Part shown: piece after piece, positions 8,700 to 20,806 of the stretch | How positions within the stretch are numbered: the stretch's first letter is position 1 | Layout of the letters: the number at the start of each line of letters is the position of its first letter | Source: an uncultured Acidobacteriota bacterium | GTDB lineage: Bacteria > Acidobacteriota > Blastocatellia > RBC074 | NCBI GenBank assembly: GCA_902825875.1 | Contig: CADECP010000008.1 | Location: forward strand, 124,001-188,000 | Length of the DNA: 64,000 nt | Direction of reading: 5' to 3' | Notes under the pieces: generated by a model | Told to the model about the DNA's origin: nothing | What the model saw: only the letters and a program-made list of their open reading frames with translations | The model's database searches: none | Position numbers and translations under genes: made by a program

Positions 8700-11444
8700 T
8701 TAAGCATCAACGCCATGGCATTTTTTGAACTTCTTGCCTGAGCCGCAATAACAGGGATCGTTGCGACCGACTTTTGGCATTGTGTTGACCACAGTGCGCG
8801 GTTTGCCTTCGTCTTCGCCAGCCATTGCTGCCGAAGCGTTGGCTTTGCTGAAAGTTATCTGACCGCGACGCGGGCGACGTTGCACACGCTCTTCGGGTGG
8901 TTGTTCGACCGTGACTTGCAGATGATATAGCGAACGAACCGTGTCCAGATCAATTCGATCAAGCATCGCTTCAAACTGTTCGAACGAACGTTTTTTGTAT
9001 TCAACCAGCGGGTCTTTTTGAGCGTAACCAACCTGATTGATCCATTCTTTCATGTGTTCGATGGCCGTCAGGTGGTCTTTCCAATGCGTGTCCACGATGT
9101 TCAACTGAATGATGCGTTCGTAATAACGCATCGCTTCAGCGCCAACCAGAGATTCTTTTTCGGCATACATCTGCTGAAGTTTGCTCCAAATGGCTTTTTT
9201 GATTTCATCGCGTTCCAGATTGACCAGGTCAATTCCGGATTCAGTAATGTCCAACCCAAACTGGAATTCGATCTGAACCTTGAAAGCATCGAAATCCCAA
9301 TCGTCCGGCATTGTTTCCAGGCTGAGGTAATCGTCCATCAGCATGTCCAAAATCGCTTCAGCCGTAGTCTGAATTTCTTCGCGCTGATCGCTCTGTTCCA
9401 ACAACTGACGACGCAGCGTATAAATCGTCGTGCGCTGTTTATTCATCACGTCGTCATATTCCAGCAGGTGTTTGCGGATGGTGAAGTTGTGGCCTTCGAC
9501 GTTTTTCTGTGCGGCTTCGATGCGTTTGCTGACCATCTTCGATTCGATGGCGACGCCTTGTTCCATGCCCAACCGCTGCATTATCGCTTTGACGCGATCG
9601 CCTGCGAAAATTCGCATCAGGTCGTCTTCCAACGACAGGTAAAACCGCGACGAACCGGGATCGCCCTGACGACCGGCGCGTCCGCGCAACTGGTTATCAA
9701 TGCGGCGCGATTCGTGGCGTTCAGTGCCGAGAATGTGCAATCCGCCGAGCTGCTTAACTTCTTCGTGTTCGGCCTGGATGGAAGGCTTCACTTTGCCAAT
9801 GGCTTCTTCCAATTGCTCCGGCGTAGCTTCGTCGGGATTGATCTCCTGCTTTTTCAGCAACTCTTTGCCCAGAAATTCAGGATTGCCGCCGAGCAGAATA
9901 TCCGTTCCGCGTCCGGCCATGTTGGTGGCGATGGTGACTGCACCTTTTCGACCGGCCTGCGCGACGATTTCAGCTTCGCGCCCGGCGTTTTCCGGCTTGG
10001 CGTTCAGCACGTTGTGTTTGATGCCGGCCCGTTTCAATTGATCGGAAATCAATTCGGAATTTTCCACCGACACCGTGCCAACCAGCACGGGCTGGCCTTT
10101 TTTGTGAAGCTCTTTGATCTCGTCAATTACCGCGTCCCACTTTTCGTCCAGCGTTCGATAAATCATGTCCGGATGATCCAGACGAACCATCGAACGATGC
10201 GTCGGGACGCTGGCGACTTCCAGATCGTAAATCTTGGCGAACTCTGCGGCTTCGGTTTCCGCCGTACCGGTCATGCCGCCGAGCTTCTGATACATGCGGA
10301 AATAATTTTGTAGCGTAACCGTCGCCAGCGTCTGAGTTTCGCGTTCGATCTTGACGCCTTCTTTGGCTTCGACTGCCTGATGCAACCCGTCCGACCAGCG
10401 ACGACCAGTCATGATGCGTCCGGTAAATTCGTCAACGATGACGACTTCGCCGTCTCGCACGATGTACTGCTTGTCCAGCGTGTACAGCGTGTGAGCCACC
10501 AACGCCTGATTCAAACAATGCAGGATTTCCATGTTCGACGGATCGAACAAATTGCCGTACCCCAACATGCGTTCGGCTTTTTCAATGCCGGATTCAGTCA
10601 GAGTCGCGCGGTGTTGTTTTTCGTCAACCTGATAATCGGTCTCAGGCGTCAGTTTAGGAATGACTTCGTTGGCTTCGTAATACTTGCCGGTGGTTTCATC
10701 CAACCCACCGGAGATGATTAGCGGCGTTCGCGCTTCGTCAATCAGAATGGAATCAACTTCGTCAACGATGGCGTAATAATGACCGCGCTGAACACAGGTC
10801 GAAATCTCGAACTTCATGTTGTCGCGCAAGTAATCAAAGCCGAACTCGTTGTTCGTTCCGTAAGTGATGTCGCTGTTGTAAGACTCCTGCCGTTCAAAAT
10901 CGTCCAGATCGTTTTGAATAACGCCGACCGTCATTCCCAGAAACTTGTAAATCCTGCCCATCCAGGCGGAATCGCGTTTGGCCAGATAATCGTTGACCGT
11001 CACGACGTGAACGCCTTTGCCCAACAACGCATTCAAATAAACCGGCAGAGTCGCCACCAGTGTCTTACCTTCGCCGGTTCGCATTTCGGCGATGCGACCG
11101 CTGTGCAAAATCATTCCGCCAATCATCTGCACATCGAAATGGCGCATGCCTGTGGTGCGAACTGAAGCTTCGCGTACGCAGGCAAAGGCTTCCGGCAAAA
11201 TTTCATTCAAAGCTTCCTGCTCGATTTGTTTGCGCGCGGCAGGTTCCAGGTCATTTGAGCCTTCCAGCCGTTCAGCCAGTCGCGCTCGGAATTCTTCGGT
11301 TTTGGCGCGCAATTGTTCATCCGACAATTGCTTGATCTGCGATTCCAGAGCGTTGATTTCCGCAACTACCGGCCACAGCTTTTTCAGCAAGCGTTCGTTG
11401 GCCGATCCGAAGATCAAAGTTAGTGCTTTTTCGATGGCGTTCAT
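8700..11444 (-). CDS. secA: Preprotein translocase ATPase SecA
   Basis: Motor of the Sec general secretion pathway; drives unfolded preproteins through SecYEG. Features in order: [16 protein letters not shown] Walker A near residue 120-135, [21 protein letters not shown] Walker B region, preprotein cross-linking domain, [13 protein letters not shown] and [12 protein letters not shown] of the second nucleotide-binding fold, helical scaffold, and a C-terminal zinc motif ([15 protein letters not shown]) for SecB or ribosome contact. At 914 residues it is full length. The ATG at 11444 starts the typical [14 protein letters not shown]. It diverges from aroC across a 207-bp gap. Confidence 0.98.
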   Translation of the reverse strand: MNAIEKALTLIFGSANERLLKKLWPVVAEINALESQIKQLSDEQLRAKTEEFRARLAERLEGSNDLEPAARKQIEQEALNEILPEAFACVREASVRTTGMRHFDVQMIGGMILHSGRIAEMRTGEGKTLVATLPVYLNALLGKGVHVVTVNDYLAKRDSAWMGRIYKFLGMTVGVIQNDLDDFERQESYNSDITYGTNNEFGFDYLRDNMKFEISTCVQRGHYYAIVDEVDSILIDEARTPLIISGGLDETTGKYYEANEVIPKLTPETDYQVDEKQHRATLTESGIEKAERMLGYGNLFDPSNMEILHCLNQALVAHTLYTLDKQYIVRDGEVVIVDEFTGRIMTGRRWSDGLHQAVEAKEGVKIERETQTLATVTLQNYFRMYQKLGGMTGTAETEAAEFAKIYDLEVASVPTHRSMVRLDHPDMIYRTLDEKWDAVIDEIKELHKKGQPVLVGTVSVENSELISDQLKRAGIKHNVLNAKPENAGREAEIVAQAGRKGAVTIATNMAGRGTDILLGGNPEFLGKELLKKQEINPDEATPEQLEEAIGKVKPSIQAEHEEVKQLGGLHILGTERHESRRIDNQLRGRAGRQGDPGSSRFYLSLEDDLMRIFAGDRVKAIMQRLGMEQGVAIESKMVSKRIEAAQKNVEGHNFTIRKHLLEYDDVMNKQRTTIYTLRRQLLEQSDQREEIQTTAEAILDMLMDDYLSLETMPDDWDFDAFKVQIEFQFGLDITESGIDLVNLERDEIKKAIWSKLQQMYAEKESLVGAEAMRYYERIIQLNIVDTHWKDHLTAIEHMKEWINQVGYAQKDPLVEYKKRSFEQFEAMLDRIDLDTVRSLYHLQVTVEQPPEERVQRRPRRGQITFSKANASAAMAGEDEGKPRTVVNTMPKVGRNDPCYCGSGKKFKKCHGVDA

Positions 11445-11564
11445 GGCGAGTGCTTATTACCTCAAGGTTGGTGACATAGATGTGATTAAAGTCGTGCAAG
11501 CGATTGAAAATTCTAGTTGACGGTCTGACAGAGCGTCAAGCAAACGTTTTTCACAGCGGTGAGT

Positions 11565-11593
11565 TTGCCCATCGCTGATACGGCTTTTATACT
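11565..11593 (+). promoter_or_regulatory. Sigma-70-type promoter for aroC
   Basis: TTGCCC at 11565-11570, a 17-nt spacer, then TATACT at 11588-11593, about 58 nt before the aroC ATG. Just upstream, TTGACG and CGTCAA (about 11516-11538) form a 6-bp inverted repeat 11 nt apart that could be an operator, but this is weak. Confidence 0.5.
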
Positions 11594-11651
11594 TCGACCT
11601 TATTGAATCAACTGAACGACACAAAACCTTACATCGTTTCATATATCCCAG

Positions 11652-12830
11652 ATGCCTATCTTTAATTTCACAACTGCAGGCGAATCGCATGGACGCGCTT
11701 TGGTCGCTACCATCGAAGGTTTGCCTGCCGGATTGCCGATAGATCAAACCTTTATCAATCACGAACTCTGGCGACGCCAGCAAGGATACGGACGCGGCGG
11801 TCGCATGAAAATCGAAACTGACACGGTTCAAATTCTGACCGGTGTACGTCACGGAGAAACGTTGGGTTCGCCAATTGCGGTGATGGTTGAAAACCGTGAT
11901 TTTCAAAACTGGCTGGAAGTGATGGCGGCGGAAAAACCTGCTCAGCCGCCGGAACGCGACCGCAAAGTAATTCGCCCGCGCCCCGGCCACGCAGATTTGG
12001 TCGGCGGGATGAAATATGACCGGCGCGATTTGCGCGACATTCTGGAACGAGCCAGCGCCCGTGAAACTACGATGCGCGTCGCCGTCGGAGCTTTCGCCAA
12101 ACTATTGCTCAGCGAATTCGGCATCGAATTGGCCAGCCACGTCATTCAACTTGGCGAAATTTCCATTGCCAATCGAGAAGCCAGTTGGGAACAGATCAAA
12201 GCTGCGTATGACGACACGATGCTGCGCTGCGTGGATAAACAAGCCGAAACTGAAATGATCGCGCGCATTGATAAAGCCGGTGTCGAAGAAGGCGACACGC
12301 TCGGCGGGATTTTTGAAATCGTCGCCAAAGGCTGCCCGCCCGGACTTGGTTCGCACACCAGTTGGGCGTCGAAGCTGGACGGTCAATTGGCTCAGGCGGT
12401 GATGTCCATTCACGCCACCAAAGCCGTCGAGCTTGGCGAAGGCGTCGCCAACGCCGCGCTGCCCGGTTCACTGGTTCACGACGAGATCGGCTACAACGCT
12501 GATGAAAAGAGTTTTTACCGAATGTCCAACCGCGCCGGAGGCTTGGAAGGCGGGATGACCAACGGCGAAGAATTACGCGTTCGCGGTTACCTGAAACCAA
12601 TTGCCACTTTGCGAAAACGTCTTCGCAGCGTTCACATCGAAACCAAAGAAGTGATGGAAGCCGACTTCGAGCGCTCGGACGTGACGGCAGTTCCGGCTGC
12701 CGGAGTCATCGGCGAAGCGATGGTCGCCATCGTTCTAGCCAACGCCATGCGCGAAAAATTCGGCGGCGATTCGTTGCGAGAAATGAAGCGAAATTACGAA
12801 AGTTACTGCCAGCAAATCAGGGAGTACTGA
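11652..12830 (+). CDS. aroC: Chorismate synthase
   Basis: Last step of the shikimate pathway: converts EPSP to chorismate using reduced FMN. The protein opens [20 protein letters not shown], the N-terminal signature. [35 protein letters not shown] and [15 protein letters not shown] are the other conserved FMN/substrate-binding blocks. At 392 residues it is normal length. The stop is followed one base later by the Uma2-family gene, so aroC, Uma2 and def probably share a transcript. Confidence 0.97.
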   Translation: MPIFNFTTAGESHGRALVATIEGLPAGLPIDQTFINHELWRRQQGYGRGGRMKIETDTVQILTGVRHGETLGSPIAVMVENRDFQNWLEVMAAEKPAQPPERDRKVIRPRPGHADLVGGMKYDRRDLRDILERASARETTMRVAVGAFAKLLLSEFGIELASHVIQLGEISIANREASWEQIKAAYDDTMLRCVDKQAETEMIARIDKAGVEEGDTLGGIFEIVAKGCPPGLGSHTSWASKLDGQLAQAVMSIHATKAVELGEGVANAALPGSLVHDEIGYNADEKSFYRMSNRAGGLEGGMTNGEELRVRGYLKPIATLRKRLRSVHIETKEVMEADFERSDVTAVPAAGVIGEAMVAIVLANAMREKFGGDSLREMKRNYESYCQQIREY

Positions 12831-12831
12831 A

Positions 12832-13452
12832 ATGGCGCAGGCAAAAAGAAAACTGCAAGAGGCTGAAACGCAGAAACATTGGACGGTCGAAGAGTATTTA
12901 GCTTACGAACTTACCAGTCCGGTTCGGCACGAGTATGTGGATGGACAGCTTTTCGCAATGGCAGGCGAGTCTAAAAATCACAACCGTCTAACGTCAAAAG
13001 TTTGCACCAGGCTTATCCTTCATCTTGGAGACGGTAAGTGCGAAGCCTTCATCGAAAACGTCAAAGTCAGAGTCAGCCCAACAAGGTATTACTATCCTGA
13101 CGTTGTCGTTTCCTGCTCGGAGCCAGAAGAAGGCGAAGACGCTTACGTCATCGAAGACCCCTTGCTGATTATCGAAGTGTTGTCTCCGAGCACTCAGCGC
13201 AATGACCGAGTCGAAAAGATGAATGCTTATCAAAAGCTGGCTGGCTTGCGCGAATACGCCATCATTTCTCAGGAAAGCGTTCGACTGGAAGTTTACCGCC
13301 ACGAACAGGCTGGCGAAGCCTGGCAATGCGAAGTGTTTGATGGCACAGAATCCGAAGTGACTTTTCAATCCGTCGGCCTGACACTGAAACTGGCCGACAT
13401 TTACCGCCGCGTGCGTTTTGCGGAAGAAAGCGAAGAGGAGCAAGAAAGCTGA
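12832..13452 (+). CDS. Uma2-family (DUF820) restriction-endonuclease-fold protein
   Basis: Member of the PD-(D/E)XK-like Uma2 family, abundant in cyanobacteria and acidobacteria, with no settled function. Visible marks: [11 protein letters not shown] near the N-terminus, [13 protein letters not shown], the acidic catalytic strand [10 protein letters not shown], and [32 protein letters not shown] with the Glu and Lys positions of the nuclease core. It starts one base after the aroC stop and ends one base before def, so it has been inserted into an otherwise housekeeping operon. The C-terminal tail is Glu-rich. Nuclease activity is inferred from fold only. Confidence 0.88.
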   Translation: MAQAKRKLQEAETQKHWTVEEYLAYELTSPVRHEYVDGQLFAMAGESKNHNRLTSKVCTRLILHLGDGKCEAFIENVKVRVSPTRYYYPDVVVSCSEPEEGEDAYVIEDPLLIIEVLSPSTQRNDRVEKMNAYQKLAGLREYAIISQESVRLEVYRHEQAGEAWQCEVFDGTESEVTFQSVGLTLKLADIYRRVRFAEESEEEQES

Positions 13453-13453
13453 A

Positions 13454-13966
13454 ATGATTTTACCTATCGTGAAATACGGTGACCCGGTGCTGCAAAAGAC
13501 CGGTGAAGACGTGACCAACATTGACGGCAAACTGGCTGAATTCATCGGAAACATGTTCGAGACAATGTACGAGGCCAAAGGTGTCGGTTTGGCAGCTCCA
13601 CAGGTCGCGCTGTCAAAACAGTTGTTTGTGATGGACATCAGCGCGGGCAAAGAATCGAACGAACGCATCGTTTGCATCAATCCCAAGATCGTTGACACCA
13701 AAGGCAAGATCGTCGGCGAAGAAGGCTGCCTGAGCTTTCCCGGCATTTATCTGGAAGTCGAGCGCCCGGAAATCGTCACCGTCCAGGCAATTGATTTGAA
13801 TGGCAAAGAGTTCACTTTTGAGGTATCCGGGTTCGCGGCTCGCTGTGTGTTGCACGAAACCGATCACATCAACGGCAAGGTTTTCATCGAATACCTGAAC
13901 CCGTTGAAACGCGAATTGGTCGGCAAAAAAATTAAAAAGAAGATCAAGCTCGGTGAATGGGAATGA
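13454..13966 (+). CDS. def: Peptide deformylase
   Basis: Removes the N-formyl group from nascent proteins; Fe(II)/Zn metalloenzyme. All three motifs are present: GVGLAAPQ (residues 43-50), EGCLSFP (metal-binding Cys at about 92) and HETDH (134-138, two metal His and the catalytic Glu). I chose the ATG at 13454, one base after the Uma2 stop, with a GAGGAG site about 12 nt upstream; the longer frame from 13418 lies inside Uma2. Usual length at 170 residues. A terminator follows at 13990. Confidence 0.96.
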   Translation: MILPIVKYGDPVLQKTGEDVTNIDGKLAEFIGNMFETMYEAKGVGLAAPQVALSKQLFVMDISAGKESNERIVCINPKIVDTKGKIVGEEGCLSFPGIYLEVERPEIVTVQAIDLNGKEFTFEVSGFAARCVLHETDHINGKVFIEYLNPLKRELVGKKIKKKIKLGEWE

Positions 13967-13989
13967 GCTGATCGCTCAATAGAATGCAA

Positions 13990-14040
13990 AACGGGAAATG
14001 GCACGATAGGCAAAGCTGCTTGTCGTGCCATTTTCCGTTC
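13990..14040 (+). terminator. Terminator-like hairpin after def
   Basis: 17-bp stem with one G-T wobble: AACGGGAAATGGCACGA (13990-14006) with 14023-14039, and a 16-nt loop. The T-rich second arm includes TTTTCCGTTC. It closes the aroC-Uma2-def transcript. Confidence 0.75.
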
Positions 14041-14072
14041 CTGTTTCAGCTAAAAAACCTAGCGTCTCACAC

Positions 14073-14101
14073 TTGACACATCAGGCGAAAATAATTAGAC
14101 T
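14073..14101 (+). promoter_or_regulatory. Sigma-70-type promoter for ssb
   Basis: TTGACA at 14073-14078, a 17-nt spacer and TAGACT at 14096-14101, 60 nt before the ssb start. The -35 box is perfect; the -10 box matches 4 of 6. Confidence 0.5.
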
Positions 14102-14160
14102 GCGCCCGGTTTCGGCAAATTCCTAGATCAACCAAAGCCGAAGCCAGGAGGATTGAAGTG

Positions 14161-14646
14161 ATGTCATTCAACAAAATCACGATCATTGGCTATCTTGGAC
14201 GCGACCCTGAATTGCGCTACACACCACAGGGAACGGCAGTTTGCAAAATGTCTGTCGCAACTACCGAACGCCGCAAAAACTCCATTGGCGAATCTGAAGA
14301 GCACACAACCTGGTTTCGAGTGACAGTTTGGGGACGCCAGGCGGAATTGGCCAACGAATATCTGGGCAAAGGTCGTCAGGTTTACGTCGAAGGCCGTTTG
14401 CGACTGGAAGAATACGCCGACCGCGAAGGCAATCCGCGCATCAGCGCCGAAGTCACGGCCACAGACATTCAGTTTCTTGGCACTCGCAATGAATTCGCTC
14501 CGCCGCAAATCAGCAGCGTCGAAAATCGAATCGAAGTCGAGAATCAGGAAGCGAAGGCTGTTCCTGTGAATTCCAAAGCCGCGAAATCCAAACGCGCCGC
14601 CAGCCGCCCGCTGGTCAGCATCGAAGAAGACGAAATTCCCTTTTAG
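14161..14646 (+). CDS. ssb: Single-stranded DNA-binding protein
   Basis: OB-fold protein that coats single-stranded DNA in replication, repair and recombination. It opens SFNKITIIGYLGRDPELRYTPQG and has TTWFRVTVWGRQAELANEYL and GRQVYVEGRL, the standard bacterial SSB core (about residues 1-110). A flexible linker leads to an acidic tip ending DEIPF, the docking site for SSB partners. AGGAGG at 14146-14151 fits the ATG at 14161; a GTG three bases earlier is also possible. It is followed 35 nt later by a Cys-rich protein gene. Confidence 0.95.
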   Translation: MSFNKITIIGYLGRDPELRYTPQGTAVCKMSVATTERRKNSIGESEEHTTWFRVTVWGRQAELANEYLGKGRQVYVEGRLRLEEYADREGNPRISAEVTATDIQFLGTRNEFAPPQISSVENRIEVENQEAKAVPVNSKAAKSKRAASRPLVSIEEDEIPF

Positions 14647-14681
14647 TTCTTTCCGCCTAACCCGAAAAGCGAGGTGTCAGT

Positions 14682-15347
14682 ATGCAAATCGCCTGCAAAC
14701 GATTCAGTTGTCAGAAAGCCGTAGAGGTTTGTTACTGGGCGTGCAAATACCGGCGCGATTGCAAGGACTGGCACAATGCGCTGGCTGCCAACGGCGAAGC
14801 GATCTCTGCCCAATTGACCCAAGCAGCAAAAAAATCCGGTCGCACATTTGATCCGCAAACGCTGGATTTGACCTCTCGCCCGAAAAAGAATCGCGCAGCG
14901 GTGGTTTCCAAATCGCCGATTGCTCACTTACAATCCGGCGACTTTTCAGCGGCTCGCGGCGAAGCGAAGTTCGGCGATCAAGGCGAGCCAATCCCAAACA
15001 ACATCACCAATATCACTTTCGTAGAGGTCAAAGAATCAATGACTGAATCAAATCTCGACACCCCAAACAACGAAACCGCCGCGGCGACCGAAACTGCGGC
15101 AGAAGCGTCCAGCAAACCGGCTGCGCCCAAAGCGGCCAAACCAAAACCGGCTCCGGCCAAACCGAAACCGGCGGCTCAAAGCTCCGGCCCGGTCTTTTTG
15201 CTGCTGTATCCAAACGGCAAATACAAGGAATTGCGCGAATCGGAACTGAACACCGAAGCGGCGGACGTGTTGAAAGACCCTTCTTTGCGTCTGGTCAAAG
15301 GGCTTCCGCTGATTCCCCAAATCAGTTTCAAATCCGCAGATGAATAG
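14682..15347 (+). CDS. Cys-rich N-terminus / Ala-Pro linker protein, function unknown
   Basis: Not recognised. The first 30 residues hold five Cys (positions 5, 10, 17, 21 and 27) in a CxxxxC...CxxxC spacing that could bind a metal or Fe-S cluster. Residues about 115-165 are an Ala/Pro/Lys linker (AAKPKPAPAKPKPAA). The last 55 residues form a small domain reading FLLLYPNGKYKELRESEL ... LVKGLPLIPQISF. A GAGG site precedes the ATG. It follows ssb by 35 nt and is closed by a clear terminator, so it is probably co-expressed with ssb; a DNA-linked role is only a guess. Confidence 0.75.
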   Translation: MQIACKRFSCQKAVEVCYWACKYRRDCKDWHNALAANGEAISAQLTQAAKKSGRTFDPQTLDLTSRPKKNRAAVVSKSPIAHLQSGDFSAARGEAKFGDQGEPIPNNITNITFVEVKESMTESNLDTPNNETAAATETAAEASSKPAAPKAAKPKPAPAKPKPAAQSSGPVFLLLYPNGKYKELRESELNTEAADVLKDPSLRLVKGLPLIPQISFKSADE

Positions 15348-15395
15348 CCGCAACGAATAATCTATCGAGGCAACACCACTACCATCCTCAACTAC

Positions 15396-15434
15396 GGCTT
15401 CAAGGCACAGCTTTCGCCTTGAAGCCTTTTTTTT
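15396..15434 (+). terminator. Intrinsic terminator of the ssb transcript
   Basis: Perfect 11-bp stem GGCTTCAAGGC (15396-15406) with GCCTTGAAGCC (15416-15426), a 9-nt loop and an eight-base T-run. Confidence 0.92.
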
Positions 15435-15573
15435 CCATGTTGCTTCAGCCAAGCCTAAGCTTTGTTCATCTTGAAAAAATCCTATCCATCCTGTTTCAAA
15501 GTTTTTGGCTTCGATTTAGACTGCACAGCTAATTAACAAACGTACGAAACAATCGCTACTCATCAACACAAGT

Positions 15574-16542
15574 ATGAAACTGATTTTTATGGGAACGCCG
15601 GATTTTGCCGTTCCTTCGCTGAAAAAACTGATCGAATCCGGCCACGAAGTTTTTGCCGTGTTCACGCAACCTGACCGTCCGGTTGGACGCAAACAGGTTG
15701 TCACTCCGCCGCCGGTCAAAGTCTTTGCCGCCGAACGCGGCATCGCGGTGTATCAACCGACGAAAATCAAAACCGCCGAAGCTCGTGCCGAAATCGAGCC
15801 GTTATTCCAACAAGCCGACGCCGGAATCGTCGCGGCTTATGGGCGGATTTTGCCGGACTGGATGCTGGCGGCTCCGCGTTTAGGCTGCATCAATGTGCAT
15901 TCGTCGCTGTTGCCGAAATATCGCGGAGCCGCTCCAATCAATTGGGCGATTGCCAGCGGCGAAATCGAAACCGGCGTGACGATCATGCAGATGGATGCCG
16001 GATTGGATACCGGCGCGATGCTGTTGCAAAGCAGTTTGCCAATCGGCCAACAAGAAACCACAGCCGAATTGACTCCGCGATTGGCTGAACTCGGCGCAGA
16101 GTTGTTGGTCGAAACTCTGGCAAAACTGCAACGCGGCGAACTGACGCCGACACCGCAAAACGACGCTGAAGCCACACACGCGCCGATTCTCAACCGCGAA
16201 GACGGACAGGTGGATTGGACAAAAAACGCGACGGAAATTTTCAATCGCCAACGCGGCTTCACGCCGTTTCCGGGTTGTTACACCTTTCTGGGCGAACAGC
16301 GGTTGGAACTCACTGGCATCGCGGTTGACGAAACTTTCCACGAAAACGCTCAACTTCAACCCGGTGTCGTTTGCGAAGTGGCGAAGGACAGCTTCAAAGT
16401 TGTTTGCGGTGGTGAAACGACGCTTCGAGTAACTGAAGTTCAACCCGCAGGCAAACGTCCAATGCCCGCGCGCGACTTTCTGAACGGAGCCAAACTTGTT
16501 GTCGGAACCAAATTCGACCAACCGGAGGCAAAGCAATCATGA
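15574..16542 (+). CDS. fmt: Methionyl-tRNA formyltransferase
   Basis: Formylates initiator Met-tRNA using 10-formyl-THF. [15 protein letters not shown] at the N-terminus, [10 protein letters not shown], and the signature [21 protein letters not shown] (from about residue 107, with catalytic Asn/His) are all present; the C-terminal OB-like domain includes [12 protein letters not shown]. Length 322 is typical. Its stop overlaps the rsmB start (ATGA), indicating coupled translation. With def nearby, the N-formyl cycle genes are clustered here. Confidence 0.96.
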   Translation: MKLIFMGTPDFAVPSLKKLIESGHEVFAVFTQPDRPVGRKQVVTPPPVKVFAAERGIAVYQPTKIKTAEARAEIEPLFQQADAGIVAAYGRILPDWMLAAPRLGCINVHSSLLPKYRGAAPINWAIASGEIETGVTIMQMDAGLDTGAMLLQSSLPIGQQETTAELTPRLAELGAELLVETLAKLQRGELTPTPQNDAEATHAPILNREDGQVDWTKNATEIFNRQRGFTPFPGCYTFLGEQRLELTGIAVDETFHENAQLQPGVVCEVAKDSFKVVCGGETTLRVTEVQPAGKRPMPARDFLNGAKLVVGTKFDQPEAKQS

Positions 16543-17933
16543 GTGCAAAACTTCCGTTGTTGTCTCAAGCACGTGTCGGGGCGTTTGAAGTTTTACAGCG
16601 CGTCGCCACACAAAATTCGTATGCCGGCAATTTGCTGGCGGCTCCGCGATTCGACAAATACTCCACCGAAGATCGCGCCTTGTTGCAGGAATTGGTGTTG
16701 GGCGTGTTGCGCTGGCAAGGCAAGCTGGATTTTTTGATCGAACGCCACACGCGCCGCGAAATTGACAAACTCGATCTGGAACTGGTCATAGCCATGCGGC
16801 TGGGATTGTATCAGTTGCTGTATCTGGATCGGATTCCGGCGTTTGCCGCCGTCAATGAATCGGTCAATCTGGCCAAGGAATATGGCAAGGAAAAAGGCGC
16901 TCCACTGGTCAATGCCGTATTGCGTGGCGCTCAGCGCGAACTGCAATTCAATATCCTGGCGGGCAGCAAAAGCCCAGTGCAAAAGCTCAGCGTCGAAACG
17001 TCGCATCCGATCTGGCTGGTCAAACGATGGATGGCGCGGTTTGGCGAAGACGGAGCGCGCCAAATGGCGTTGGCCAACAACAAAGTCCCGCACGCGGCGT
17101 TTCGTTTCAACGCCAAACAAAAACCCGTCGAAGAAACCGTTGCCGAACTGGAAATGCTCAACGTCAAATATCGGCCTTCGACGTTGACGCCCGAAGCATT
17201 TGTAGTCGAAAGCGGCAGCCTGTCGCCCAAAGCCCGCTCGGTCAAAAACGGATGGTTGTATGTGCAGGATGAATCTTCGCAGTTGATTGCACGGCTGGCC
17301 GCCAAAATGGTTGCTGACAATCAACCGGTGAAAGTTTTGGATATTTGTTCGGCTCCGGGCAGTAAAACGACGCTGATTGCAGCAGAACTTGCCCAAAGCC
17401 ATTCGCCACAACCTTCGACCATTGTCGCCACCGATTTGCACTTTCATCGGTTGAGAACGCTCAACGAATTGAGCAAACGACTTGGCGCGGAAAACATCAC
17501 CACAGTGCGACTTGACGCGGAAAAAGACATGCCGTTCGAACCGGAAAGCTTCGATCTGGTATTGCTCGATGCTCCCTGTTCGGGGTTGGGTACGCTGCAA
17601 CGAAATCCTGAAATCAAATGGCGCGTCAAAGAAGACAAGATCATTGAACTGGCTGAGTTGCAGAAAAAGCTGTTGGTAAACGCCGCCGCCCAAGTCGCCC
17701 CCGGCGGTTTGCTGGTGTATTCGGTTTGTTCGACCGAACCGGAAGAAGGCGAAGACATCGTTGCTTGGTTTCGCCGCCAGCATCCCGAATACCGCGATAT
17801 GACCCGCGAACGATTGACCGAAGTGGGCATTGATCCGACGCCGTTGCTGACCGCAAGTTTCGGCGCGCGAACTTTTACGCACAAACACGGTTCGGAAAGC
17901 TTCTTTTTCTGTGTGCTGTGGAAACGAAGATGA
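16539..17933 (+). CDS. rsmB: 16S rRNA (cytosine-967-C5)-methyltransferase
   Basis: SAM-dependent m5C methyltransferase of the small rRNA. An N-terminal NusB-like RNA-binding domain (residues about 8-140, [11 protein letters not shown] ... [14 protein letters not shown]) precedes the methyltransferase fold: [19 protein letters not shown] (SAM site), [20 protein letters not shown] with the first catalytic Cys, and [15 protein letters not shown] with the second. At 464 residues it is full length. It overlaps fmt by 4 nt, the common fmt-rsmB order. Confidence 0.94.
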   Translation: MSAKLPLLSQARVGAFEVLQRVATQNSYAGNLLAAPRFDKYSTEDRALLQELVLGVLRWQGKLDFLIERHTRREIDKLDLELVIAMRLGLYQLLYLDRIPAFAAVNESVNLAKEYGKEKGAPLVNAVLRGAQRELQFNILAGSKSPVQKLSVETSHPIWLVKRWMARFGEDGARQMALANNKVPHAAFRFNAKQKPVEETVAELEMLNVKYRPSTLTPEAFVVESGSLSPKARSVKNGWLYVQDESSQLIARLAAKMVADNQPVKVLDICSAPGSKTTLIAAELAQSHSPQPSTIVATDLHFHRLRTLNELSKRLGAENITTVRLDAEKDMPFEPESFDLVLLDAPCSGLGTLQRNPEIKWRVKEDKIIELAELQKKLLVNAAAQVAPGGLLVYSVCSTEPEEGEDIVAWFRRQHPEYRDMTRERLTEVGIDPTPLLTASFGARTFTHKHGSESFFFCVLWKRR

Positions 17934-18199
17934 TGGAGTGTCGTGTTGGCTGTGGGGCTTGCTGCATCGCGCCGTCTATTTCTTCGCCGATTCCGGGAAT
18001 GCCGCTGGGCAAACCCGCTGGAATTCGTTGCGTGCAGTTGACGGCGGACAACCGCTGTTTGCTGTTTGGAAAACTCGAACGCCCGTCAGTTTGCGTGAAC
18101 TTACAACCCAACGAGGAAATGTGCGGCAGCGACAATAGCGAAGCGATGAAGAATTTGACTCGATTGGAATTACTAACCTTGCCGAATGGGACAATCTGA
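17930..18199 (+). CDS. YkgJ-like cysteine-cluster protein
   Basis: Small protein of 88-89 residues with eight or so Cys, beginning ECRVGCGACCIAPSIS, matching the YkgJ/UPF0153 family of putative Zn/Fe-binding proteins. Later Cys lie in GIRCVQL, NRCLLF, VCVNL and EMCGS. The ATG at 17930 (or 17933) overlaps the rsmB stop, so it is translationally coupled. The molecular role of the family is not known; a metal-binding or redox function is inference. Confidence 0.8.
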   Translation: MMECRVGCGACCIAPSISSPIPGMPLGKPAGIRCVQLTADNRCLLFGKLERPSVCVNLQPNEEMCGSDNSEAMKNLTRLELLTLPNGTI

Positions 18200-18220
18200 A
18201 AAATCGTCCCACAAACTCAG

Positions 18221-19480
<1,260 letters not shown>

Positions 19481-19483
19481 AAG

Positions 19484-19523
19484 TAATCGGGGTTAGGAGT
19501 CGGGAGTTTCGTATTAATTATCC
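19484..19523. repeat. Short word-repeat element between the two permease genes
   Basis: GTTAGGAGTC/GGGAGTTT words fill the gap immediately after the upstream permease stop. Only a partial complement (CCAACTACTCC) is visible, so it is a weak or decayed member of the element family. Confidence 0.35.
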
Positions 19524-19525
19524 AA

Positions 19526-20761
<1,236 letters not shown>

Positions 20762-20806
20762 AGATGGCCTTAAAGACGGTGAACCTTGATCGTTGGATAC
20801 GAACTC

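Noticed and set aside
9018-10313. Long plus-strand open frame opposite secA
   Set aside because: Antisense shadow of a fully conserved secA; no start context or motif. The same applies to frames opposite rsmB (16593-17888), glyA (46634-47890), nagA (22533-23597) and the Gfo/Idh gene (2986-3885).
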